NCBI GenBank assembly: GCA_026985515.1
Contig: JALSQH010000014.1
Span: 1 to 5,456 of the forward strand
Source: a bacterium
GTDB taxonomy: Bacteria > JALSQH01
Reading direction: 5' to 3'
DNA: 5,456 nt
This document shows, piece after piece, positions 1 through 5,456 of the stretch (the first letter of the stretch is position 1; every line of letters starts with the position of its first letter). The translations under genes and the position numbers were made by a program. Below the pieces are notes generated by a model. That model saw only the letters and a program-made list of their open reading frames with translations, made no database searches and had not been told where the DNA came from.

Positions 1-1507
1 CGTTTTAACTGGTCAGAAACTCAATGCACTCAACAACATCATTCCCCCTTTCCTCCTTGTCTATGGACTTGCTGATTCAATACACCAGATTAACCGCTAC
101 TATGAGGAAGTACCCAAATTTCCTGTCAAAATTGACGCAATCAGGTCTATGCTTGCTGCAATGGCCCTTGCATGTTTGATGACAAGTGTAACCACAGCCG
201 TTGGGTTTGCTGCCAATTACACAGCAAAGATCTCCATTGTAAAGAAATTTGGACTGCTTGCAGCCGGCGGTGTGATGATAGCCTATGTTGTTACCATTAT
301 TTTTGTACCATCCATGCTTTCATTCTTTAAGAAACCTGAAGTCTGGATAAAAAAAGAACTTGACAAAGGGTTACTGGGAAAATTCCTTGTATGGATCAGC
401 AGGGTAAATGAAAGACACACAAGACTTGTTCTGCTTCTTGCTATTTTTACAGTTTTTCTTGCTATTCTTGGCATTACGAAAATGAGAATAGAACACAGAA
501 TGTTGCAGGAATTAAAGAGAAATCATCCGGTAAGTGTGGCAAATAGAATGATGGAACAGCATCTCTCCGGTGTCATTCCCCTTGAAATAGCAGTATATTC
601 TGACGAACCGGACAGGATGAAAGACCCTGATTTATTGAAGAAATTAGACAGGCTGGAAGAATTTATTGAAAAGCAGGATGGTGTAAGTAATGTCATAAGT
701 TTTATGGACCTTTTAAAAAGAATGAACCAGGCATTCCACAATGATGATCCGAAGTATTACAAAATACCCGACAGCAGAAATCTGATTGCACAGTATCTTC
801 TCCTCTACTCCATGTCGGGGGGACAGGACCTGACTGGAAAACTTCTCACAGAAGATTACTCAAAGATGAGAATAAGTATAAGAACCAAAGATTACGGTAG
901 TAAATGGTTTTTCTCCCTCTTAAACAGAATCAAGAAGTTTCAGAAGAAATTGAATATTCCGAAAGACGTGAAAATTCACTACACAGGATCATCACTCATT
1001 GTTAATAAGGCCCTCGAACATGTTGTAAAAGACCTCATGAGCAGTTTCATCGTGGCATTTTTCCTGGTTTTTCTGCTTGTGTTTATAGAGTTCGGTTCAA
1101 TAAGGTTAGCCGCACTCAGCATGATCCCCACCACCTTACCCATGATTTTTACAATGGGATTTATGGGTTTCGTGGGAATCCCGCTGAGAATGTCAACAGT
1201 TGTTATTTTCAGCATATCCATGGGTATAGCTATTGACAATGTTATCCACTATGTGGCACGCTATAAAGAGGAATTGCACTCAGGCCTCGGTTACCATTCA
1301 GCTATGTACAAAACAATCATAAGCTCCGGGAGAGCAATTGTTTCAACCACCTTCCTGGTAATTGCAGGCTTTTTGATTCTGGTAACTTCCAATTTTGTGG
1401 CAACGATAGACCTTGGACTTCTTGGAAGTATAACCCTTTTTATTGGGTTGATAAGTGCTTTATTCTTCCTCCCCGTTCTCATACTGACACTGAGACCAAA
1501 GCTGTAA
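1..1507 (+). CDS. RND superfamily exporter (MMPL/HAE3 type), C-terminal part, 5' truncated
   Basis: The reading frame is open from base 2 to the stop TAA at 1505-1507, giving 501 residues; the true start lies left of the window. The fragment begins in the first membrane half of an RND protein. A TM4-like helix carries GLADSIHQINRYYEE (Asp25), followed by TM5 (about 49-72), TM6 (86-108) and TM7 (141-160). A soluble periplasmic loop of about 180 residues comes next, then TM8 to TM12 (about 345-496). TM10 repeats the signature as GIAIDNVIHYVARYKEE (Asp412). These paired, pseudo-symmetric motifs with a membrane Asp are those of proton-driven RND permeases of the COG1033/MMPL group, usually about 750-850 residues, so perhaps a third is missing. 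Such proteins move lipids, hydrophobic compounds or envelope components across the inner membrane; the substrate cannot be told here. It is followed after 43 bp by the GH114-like gene on the same strand. An internal ATG at 149 falls inside the membrane domain and is not a start. Confidence 0.9.
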   Translation, partial: VLTGQKLNALNNIIPPFLLVYGLADSIHQINRYYEEVPKFPVKIDAIRSMLAAMALACLMTSVTTAVGFAANYTAKISIVKKFGLLAAGGVMIAYVVTIIFVPSMLSFFKKPEVWIKKELDKGLLGKFLVWISRVNERHTRLVLLLAIFTVFLAILGITKMRIEHRMLQELKRNHPVSVANRMMEQHLSGVIPLEIAVYSDEPDRMKDPDLLKKLDRLEEFIEKQDGVSNVISFMDLLKRMNQAFHNDDPKYYKIPDSRNLIAQYLLLYSMSGGQDLTGKLLTEDYSKMRISIRTKDYGSKWFFSLLNRIKKFQKKLNIPKDVKIHYTGSSLIVNKALEHVVKDLMSSFIVAFFLVFLLVFIEFGSIRLAALSMIPTTLPMIFTMGFMGFVGIPLRMSTVVIFSISMGIAIDNVIHYVARYKEELHSGLGYHSAMYKTIISSGRAIVSTTFLVIAGFLILVTSNFVATIDLGLLGSITLFIGLISALFFLPVLILTLRPKL

Positions 1508-1515
1508 AGGTTCTC

Positions 1516-1543
1516 TTGCCCTGATAAAGGAAATATGTATTAT
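1516..1543 (+). promoter_or_regulatory. Putative promoter for the GH114-like gene
   Basis: TTGCCC (1516-1521) and TATTAT (1538-1543) are separated by 16 bp and resemble sigma70-type -35 and -10 boxes (4/6 and 5/6 matches). The -10-like box ends exactly 7 nt before the ATG at 1551, so transcription would begin at or next to the start codon. The spacer contains TGATAAAGGAAA, nearly the same as the spacer of the DUF1015 promoter on the other strand. That similarity supports a real element; promoter activity itself is inferred. Confidence 0.45.
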
Positions 1544-1550
1544 CTCAAAT

Positions 1551-2492
1551 ATGAGAGTACTTCTTTTGACAATTCTGTTAACTGCTGTTTTAATTTCGTG
1601 CTCAACGAATACAGAAAAAAAAGAGAATTTTCATCCCATATCATGGGCCTATCAGTTACAGGGAGCAGATCCTGAAGAAATTGAGACATCAGGTTTCAAA
1701 CTGATAGTAATGGACTATTCAAGAGACGGCAGTGAAAATAGTATCTATTCAAAAGATGAGATCAATTCAATTAAATCCCACGGAGTTATTCCCGTTGCCT
1801 ATATAAGTATTGGAGAAGCTGAAGACTACAGGTTTTACTGGAAGGAAGAATGGCAGAAAAACCCCCCTGACTGGCTCGGACCCGAAAATCCCGAGTGGAA
1901 GGGTAACTATGCAGTTAAATACTGGGATTCACAATGGCAGAAAATAATTTTCACATATATAGACAAAATTCTACAACAGGGCTTTTCAGGTATCTATCTG
2001 GATAAAGTGGATGAATTTGAATTCTGGGTAGCAAAAGGCTACAAAGAAGAATTTACAGCAGAGAAGATGATTGATTTTATTATCAGTATCTCAAAATATA
2101 CGAGGAACAGAAAAGGAAAAAATTTTCTCATAATTCCTCAAAATGGAGAGGGTATTCTTAAATTTGATGATGGAAGGTTACTGAATGAAATTGATGGATG
2201 GGCTGCTGAAGATCTTTTCTTTAACGGGACCAGAAGATGGTCTGATGAAGAGCAAAAGTGGATAAATGAAAACAGAATCACTATGCTCCAGAAGATCATT
2301 AAAAATGATAAATTTGTCCTCTGCGTGGATTACGTTGATGATGGAAGCGGATATTACGGAGACAACCTGGAACGAATCAAAAATTTCATATCAATGGCTC
2401 TACAACATAAATTTTCTCCATATGCGGCAAGATCAGACAGGGAACTCAATCTTCTCAACATCATACCCGGGATTCAACCCGGTAACTTCTAA
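1551..2492 (+). CDS. GH114-like (TM1410-type) glycoside hydrolase lipoprotein
   Basis: This 313-residue protein has a short basic and hydrophobic N-terminus ending in a lipobox, LISC, with Cys17 as the lipidation site, so it should be an envelope lipoprotein. The rest is a single TIM-barrel-like domain of the GH114 / TM1410 family: SWAYQLQG (31-38), AYISIGEAEDYRFYW (83-97), GIYLDKVDEFEFW (147-159, with Asp151 at a likely catalytic strand end), IIPQNGE (194-200), AAEDLFF (218-224, Glu220) and CVDYVDD (258-264). Its length is normal for the family. Characterised GH114 enzymes are endo-alpha-1,4-polygalactosaminidases, but the TM1410 branch is largely untested, so the substrate is uncertain. ATG 1551 is chosen because it gives a clean signal peptide. 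The only Shine-Dalgarno-like stretch (AAAGGA, 1526-1531) lies 19 nt upstream, too far for normal use. A run of eight A (1615-1622) falls just after the lipobox. The deacetylase follows after 30 bp in the same frame. Confidence 0.85.
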   Translation: MRVLLLTILLTAVLISCSTNTEKKENFHPISWAYQLQGADPEEIETSGFKLIVMDYSRDGSENSIYSKDEINSIKSHGVIPVAYISIGEAEDYRFYWKEEWQKNPPDWLGPENPEWKGNYAVKYWDSQWQKIIFTYIDKILQQGFSGIYLDKVDEFEFWVAKGYKEEFTAEKMIDFIISISKYTRNRKGKNFLIIPQNGEGILKFDDGRLLNEIDGWAAEDLFFNGTRRWSDEEQKWINENRITMLQKIIKNDKFVLCVDYVDDGSGYYGDNLERIKNFISMALQHKFSPYAARSDRELNLLNIIPGIQPGNF

Positions 2493-2509
2493 AATCAGTA
2501 AAAAGGTTC

Positions 2510-2515
2510 TATAAT
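2510..2515 (+). promoter_or_regulatory. Possible -10 box (TATAAT) for the deacetylase gene
   Basis: A perfect TATAAT ends 7 nt before the ATG at 2523, the spacing expected if the transcript started at the start codon. The best -35 candidate, TTCTAA (2487-2492, 17 bp spacer), matches the consensus at only three positions and no extended -10 TG is present. An internal leaderless promoter is possible; the hexamer may also be chance in an AT-rich gap. Confidence 0.3.
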
Positions 2516-2522
2516 TTTTCTG

Positions 2523-3149
2523 ATGAGAAAAACAGAAAAGCCCGTAACAAGAATATTTACCACCAGAAAAGTGGTGGCACTCACCTTTGATGCCTGTGAA
2601 ACAGTTCATCCATCCTACTTTGATACCCGTATCCTTAACTTTCTAATCTCCTATTCTGTTCCATCAACTATTTTTGTAAGTGGGAAATTTGCTCTTCGCA
2701 ATGCAGGTACACTTAAAAAGATCTCTGCTTTTCCCTTCTTTGAAATTGAAAATCACTCATTCAATCACTACCTGCACATGGAAAGATTGCCGGATCCACA
2801 GATAGTAAGTGAAGTGAAAACAACTGAAGAGATAATCCTGAGCATCACTGGCTACAGAACCAGATTCTTCAGATTCCCCGGAGGAAATTACAACACCCAT
2901 GCTCTCGAAATTGTGGAATCACTTGGATACAGAGTGATACAATGGACATTCCCCAGCGGAGACCCTGATAAGCATGCTTCTGCACTCAAGCTCTTCCAGT
3001 GGGTAACATGGAAAACGAGGCCTGGAGATATACTCATATTCCACATCAATGGAAGGGGATGGCACACCCATGAAGCCCTGCCACGTATCTACACCTATCT
3101 CATCAGGAGAGGATACAAATTTGTAAAAATTGAAGATGTAATTCACTGA
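2523..3149 (+). CDS. NodB/CE4-like polysaccharide deacetylase without signal peptide
   Basis: The 208 residues are almost entirely one NodB homology domain. Motif 1 is TFDACE (21-26, Asp23 as the presumed catalytic base), motif 2 is HSFNH (78-82, metal ligands His78 and His82), motif 3 is RFPGG (117-121), motif 4 is around W141 and Asp147, and motif 5 is LIFHINGRGWHTHE (171-184, His174). Such enzymes remove N-acetyl groups from amino-sugar polymers or related substrates. The second Asp of the usual TFDD motif, a metal ligand, is Ala here; a TFDAC subgroup is known to me from other bacteria, so this need not mean loss of activity. No signal peptide or membrane helix is seen, which is odd beside an exported hydrolase. 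ATG 2523 is the first usual start after an in-frame stop at 2499-2501; no well-placed Shine-Dalgarno precedes it (AAAAAGG lies 16 nt upstream). It may be coupled to the hydrolase gene or made from a leaderless transcript. Its stop overlaps the end of the convergent DUF1015 gene. Confidence 0.85.
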   Translation: MRKTEKPVTRIFTTRKVVALTFDACETVHPSYFDTRILNFLISYSVPSTIFVSGKFALRNAGTLKKISAFPFFEIENHSFNHYLHMERLPDPQIVSEVKTTEEIILSITGYRTRFFRFPGGNYNTHALEIVESLGYRVIQWTFPSGDPDKHASALKLFQWVTWKTRPGDILIFHINGRGWHTHEALPRIYTYLIRRGYKFVKIEDVIH

Positions 3150-4441
3150 TTCAATTTGAAAAGATAAAAAACAATACCACTTGGAATTTTGGGATAAAAA
3201 AAGGTTGATTTTTGAGGCATTCTCTCACCTATTGAGGTTACACTTTCCACATCTTCCATAGCAAGAGGCTTCATCAAAAATAGAAAGTCACCCTTTCCCT
3301 CTTTCAAAAACTCAATTCCTTTCTTCAACTCTTTGATATAAATAATATTTCTCTGTTTCGCCTGCTCTTCCATGGTGATTCCAAGCAATTTTTCAAGTAT
3401 ACCTCTGTGGAGAAGATTTACATTAAGCTTTCTGAGGGGCTCAGGGAGATCTGATAGAAGCCTTTCCACAGTTTCCTTCTCCGGTATTACTTCAAAACTA
3501 CCTTCTCCTGTCATCAGAATAAAGGGGGCATCGCTTCTGTCAAGTAATTCGTAAATCCTCTCAATGGGGGTATCGAGATCTATATCGGCTTTCCGGAGCT
3601 TAAAATGTTCACTCAACCTCTCAAGTAAAATCCCTCTTCTATTTCCAAGGGAATGAAGTAATCTGTGAGTTGGGAGAATTAAAAGTCCCTCATCCTCACT
3701 GTTAACCAGATACATCATAACATAATCCACAGGATGATCCTCATTTTCAGGTATGTTGTACTTTGATCTGTAATACTTTTTGAAGTTGAGAGCAGTTTCA
3801 TACCTGTGATGACCATCAGCAATGAAAAGTTTTTTATCTGCCAGTGTATCCTCAACCAGTCTTACCATTTCCTCATCCCTGATCACCCATACTTTTGTTG
3901 GAATGCCAGCCGTGTCAATAAAAGAAAAGTCGGGCTCCCCAAGAGATTCCCATTTCTTTTCAAGAGTCAGGTCAGGATCCTTATAAAGGGAAAAAACAGG
4001 TGATAAATTTCCTTCCACTGCCTGCATCAATTTAAATCTGTCTTCCTTTGGAGCATCTAAAGTTCTCTCATGAGGTTTGACTCCTGCCCCCAGTTCTTCA
4101 AGTTTTACCCTTCCAATAAATCCTTTTCTCTTTAATCTCCTTCCGGTCTCAAGTGTATACTCCTGCTCAATAAAGTAAAAAGCAGGACTATCCTTTATCA
4201 GTACCCCCTCAGATAGCCAGTTATCAAGATACTCCTTTGCACGTGTATATCGGTTTTGCCCCTCATTGTTCTCCTCATAAATCTTGCCAAGTATTAATCT
4301 GACCACATTGTACGGAGAACTTTGGTACAATCTTTCCTGCTCCTCCTCCGAAATTACGTCATAGGGAGGTGCAACAACCTCATCAAGATTTACTTTTTCT
4401 GGATTATACCTTACTCCTGCAAAAGGTTTTACCACTGCCAT
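3143..4441 (-). CDS. DUF1015 family protein
   Basis: This 432-residue protein is a full-length member of the DUF1015 family (usually about 400-450 residues). Visible signatures, numbered from the ATG, are KPFAGVRYNP near the start, VAPPYDVIS (23-31), SPYNVVRLILG (42-52), GVKPHERTLD (120-129), LFIADGHHRYETAL (205-218) and the C-terminal MPQKSTFFYPKIPSG (408-422). No signal peptide or membrane helix is present, so it should be cytoplasmic. The biochemical role is not established to my knowledge. The ADGHHRYETA motif recalls the phosphate-binding loop of ParB/sulfiredoxin-fold proteins, which include free-serine kinases, but that link is inference. ATG 4441 is preferred over the TTG three bases upstream (4444) because GAGGAG sits 6 nt before it. 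The gene has its own promoter and is insulated from the flavodiiron gene upstream by a terminator. Its last 7 bp overlap the end of the deacetylase gene on the plus strand. Confidence 0.9.
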   Translation of the reverse strand: MAVVKPFAGVRYNPEKVNLDEVVAPPYDVISEEEQERLYQSSPYNVVRLILGKIYEENNEGQNRYTRAKEYLDNWLSEGVLIKDSPAFYFIEQEYTLETGRRLKRKGFIGRVKLEELGAGVKPHERTLDAPKEDRFKLMQAVEGNLSPVFSLYKDPDLTLEKKWESLGEPDFSFIDTAGIPTKVWVIRDEEMVRLVEDTLADKKLFIADGHHRYETALNFKKYYRSKYNIPENEDHPVDYVMMYLVNSEDEGLLILPTHRLLHSLGNRRGILLERLSEHFKLRKADIDLDTPIERIYELLDRSDAPFILMTGEGSFEVIPEKETVERLLSDLPEPLRKLNVNLLHRGILEKLLGITMEEQAKQRNIIYIKELKKGIEFLKEGKGDFLFLMKPLAMEDVESVTSIGERMPQKSTFFYPKIPSGIVFYLFKLNQ

Positions 4442-4447
4442 CAAAAA

Positions 4448-4453
4448 CTCCTC
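4448..4453 (-). promoter_or_regulatory. Ribosome binding site of the DUF1015 gene
   Basis: On the minus strand GAGGAG lies 6 nt before ATG 4441 and only 3 nt before the alternative TTG at 4444, so it favours the ATG. It also shows that this genome uses ordinary Shine-Dalgarno sites, which makes their absence before 1551 and 2523 notable. Confidence 0.75.
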
Positions 4454-4468
4454 TTTAAAATTTATTCA

Positions 4469-4496
4469 ATTATATTGATTTTCCTTCATCAGGCAA
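4469..4496 (-). promoter_or_regulatory. Putative promoter of the DUF1015 gene
   Basis: Read on the minus strand, TTGCCT (4496-4491) and a perfect TATAAT (4474-4469) are 16 bp apart. A start near 4461-4462 would leave a leader of about 20 nt carrying the GAGGAG site. The element lies between the upstream terminator and the gene, as expected for an independent promoter. Its -35 and spacer, TTGCCTGATGAAGGAAA, nearly repeat the block before the GH114-like gene. Confidence 0.6.
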
Positions 4497-4527
4497 TAAT
4501 GAAGGGCAGAGAAAAGTAAGAAACAAC

Positions 4528-4551
4528 AGAGGAGGGAAATAACCCTCCCCT
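4528..4551 (-). terminator. Rho-independent terminator after the flavodiiron gene
   Basis: The hairpin starts 1 nt past the stop codon at 4553. On the minus strand the arms AGGGGAGGG (4551-4543) and CCCTCCTCT (4536-4528) pair over 9 bp with one G-U, around a 6-nt loop (TTATTT). A T-rich tail, GTTGTTTCTTACTTTTC, follows from 4527. The GC-rich stem, small loop and T-rich tail fit an intrinsic terminator, although the tail is interrupted. Confidence 0.7.
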
Positions 4552-4552
4552 T

Positions 4553-5456
4553 TCACATTAAATTCAATTCCTTATGCTTTGCAATGATCTTTTCTACAAA
4601 TTCATCAAGTTTTGAGAAAGCTTCCTTATCAGGGTGGCCCTTTATCATAAGAGGTTCCACCCATTCCATCTTCAGAGAGGAAAGGAGGGATTTAAGCTGA
4701 TCGACACCCTTTCCACCCCAACCGTATGAACCGGTTATTGAAATAATCTTTGTTTTGGGACGAAGGGCATTAACAAAATACGCAGCGTAAACCATAGCAG
4801 GATGAGCACCACTCAAAACATATGGAGTGGCAAAAATTATGGTTGATGCATCCACTATTTCAAGGGAAAGCTTCCCAATGTCTTCCTTTATAAGATTTAT
4901 AGGGAGAACTTCCATTCCCCTTTCGGTAAAAGAATCCACAATATAGTTCACTATTGCCTCTGTGCTCCCGTGCATAGAAACATAGGGAATGATAACTTTG
5001 TTAACCACTTTGTCAGAGATCCAGTCTCTGTAAGCATCCATTATAAGTTCAGGCTTATTGTATACAGGCCCATGGCTGGGAGCAATAAATTTTATTTCTT
5101 TTCCGGAAATCTTTTCAATATTTTTCTTTATATGATTCCTGAACGGCATCATTATTTCTGCGTAGTACCTTTTTGCATCTTCAATTACCTTATATTCGTC
5201 ATACACAAAAAGGTGACTAGTAGCCCTGTGGGACCCAAAAAAATCACAGGAGAAGAGAATTTTATCCTCTTCCAGATAGGTGCTCATCGTTTCAGGCCAG
5301 TGCACCCATGGGGTAAAGATGAACTCCAGAGTTTTCCCGCCCAGAGAAAGCTTTTCCCCCTCTTTCACCACCATAAACTTTTCCTCCGGAATATGCAAAA
5401 GATCCATCAGCATACCTTTACATTTGGCATTGGTTACCACAATGGCTTCAGGAAAT
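4553..5456 (-). CDS. Class A flavodiiron protein (FprA/ROO type), N-terminus cut by the window edge
   Basis: The frame runs from the right edge (first full codon 5455-5453) to TGA at 4555-4553, giving 300 residues; GTG 5440 is internal, not the start. The first half is the end of a metallo-beta-lactamase-like diiron domain: TPWVHWPETM (His52), LFSCDFFGSH (Asp71) and IAPSHGPVY (His128) are the expected later diiron ligands. The HxExD-H ligands should be in the missing 95 or so residues, since the family is about 400 long. A flavodoxin domain follows from about 154: the FMN phosphate loop SMHGSTE (160-166), FATPYVLSGAHPAM (208-221) and ITGSYGWGGKG (240-250). It ends soon after, so no rubredoxin or reductase domain is fused. 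Such cytoplasmic enzymes reduce O2 to water and/or NO to N2O using electrons from rubredoxin or a similar donor, protecting anaerobes. Which gas is preferred cannot be told from the sequence. A terminator follows at once. Confidence 0.93.
   Translation of the reverse strand, partial: FPEAIVVTNAKCKGMLMDLLHIPEEKFMVVKEGEKLSLGGKTLEFIFTPWVHWPETMSTYLEEDKILFSCDFFGSHRATSHLFVYDEYKVIEDAKRYYAEIMMPFRNHIKKNIEKISGKEIKFIAPSHGPVYNKPELIMDAYRDWISDKVVNKVIIPYVSMHGSTEAIVNYIVDSFTERGMEVLPINLIKEDIGKLSLEIVDASTIIFATPYVLSGAHPAMVYAAYFVNALRPKTKIISITGSYGWGGKGVDQLKSLLSSLKMEWVEPLMIKGHPDKEAFSKLDEFVEKIIAKHKELNLM

Noticed and set aside
2266-2514. An 82-codon plus-strand frame overlapping the end of the GH114-like gene
   Set aside because: It lies in another frame of a well-supported gene, has a composition rich in Ser, Asn and Trp without domain sense, and ends 8 nt before the deacetylase ATG; treated as a shadow.
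3114-3125. Perfect 12-bp palindrome TACAAATTTGTA
   Set aside because: It lies within the last codons of the deacetylase (YKFVK) and is AT-only apart from two positions; such palindromes are expected by chance here and no second copy was seen.
2919-3146. A 75-codon minus-strand frame antisense to the deacetylase
   Set aside because: It is the complement of conserved NodB motifs 4 and 5, shows no recognisable protein features, and has no ribosome site considered convincing.
1-3149. A complete Pel-type exopolysaccharide operon
   Set aside because: Only the hydrolase and deacetylase functions are present; no glycosyltransferase, PelD-like, PelG-like or outer-membrane export gene is seen in the window.
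3150-3220. Search for a terminator after the deacetylase stop on the plus strand
   Set aside because: Only TTCAATTTGAA and A/T-only pairings are present; the loop is too short or the stem too weak for an intrinsic terminator.
4442-4552. The 111-bp gap between the DUF1015 and flavodiiron genes as a possible small gene or RNA
   Set aside because: It is fully accounted for by the terminator, the promoter and the ribosome site; a plus-strand frame through it (4322-4519) is mostly antisense to DUF1015 and has no protein-like features.

Overview
The window carries five protein-coding genes and no RNA genes, mobile elements or CRISPR arrays. It is AT-rich and arginine is written mostly with AGA/AGG. 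An RND exporter and a lipoprotein with a typical lipobox point to a bacterium with an inner membrane and an envelope of Gram-negative type. A flavodiiron protein points to an anaerobic or microaerophilic life. The phylum cannot be named from these genes; deep-branching anaerobic or thermophilic lineages would fit, but that is inference.

Layout. Plus strand, left half: the C-terminal two thirds or so of an RND/MMPL-type exporter (cut by the left edge, stop at 1507), a GH114-like (TM1410-type) glycoside hydrolase lipoprotein (1551-2492), and a small NodB/CE4-like polysaccharide deacetylase (2523-3149). Minus strand, right half: a class A flavodiiron protein (cut by the right edge, stop at 4553), a strong intrinsic terminator, then a promoter and a DUF1015 gene (4441 down to 3143). 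The two sets converge, and the deacetylase and DUF1015 genes overlap tail to tail by 7 bp. No gene-free stretch exceeds about 110 bp.

How the genes may work together. The hydrolase and deacetylase form a natural pair: enzymes related to these two families occur as domains of one protein, PelA, which processes a galactosamine-rich exopolysaccharide. Here they are separate genes in the same reading frame, and the deacetylase has no export signal of its own. A joint role on an amino-sugar polymer of the envelope is a reasonable inference, not shown. The RND exporter just upstream could belong to the same envelope function. DUF1015 and the flavodiiron protein look like separate housekeeping or oxygen-defence functions.

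The most interesting signals are regulatory. The gap before the hydrolase and the gap before DUF1015, on opposite strands, share a promoter-like block (TTGCC, then TGATrAAGGAAA, then a TATAAT-like hexamer, with 16 bp between the hexamers). In addition, both the hydrolase and the deacetylase have a TATAAT-like hexamer ending exactly 7 nt before their ATG and no well-spaced Shine-Dalgarno site, which suggests leaderless transcripts. No wholly new multi-gene system is evident.
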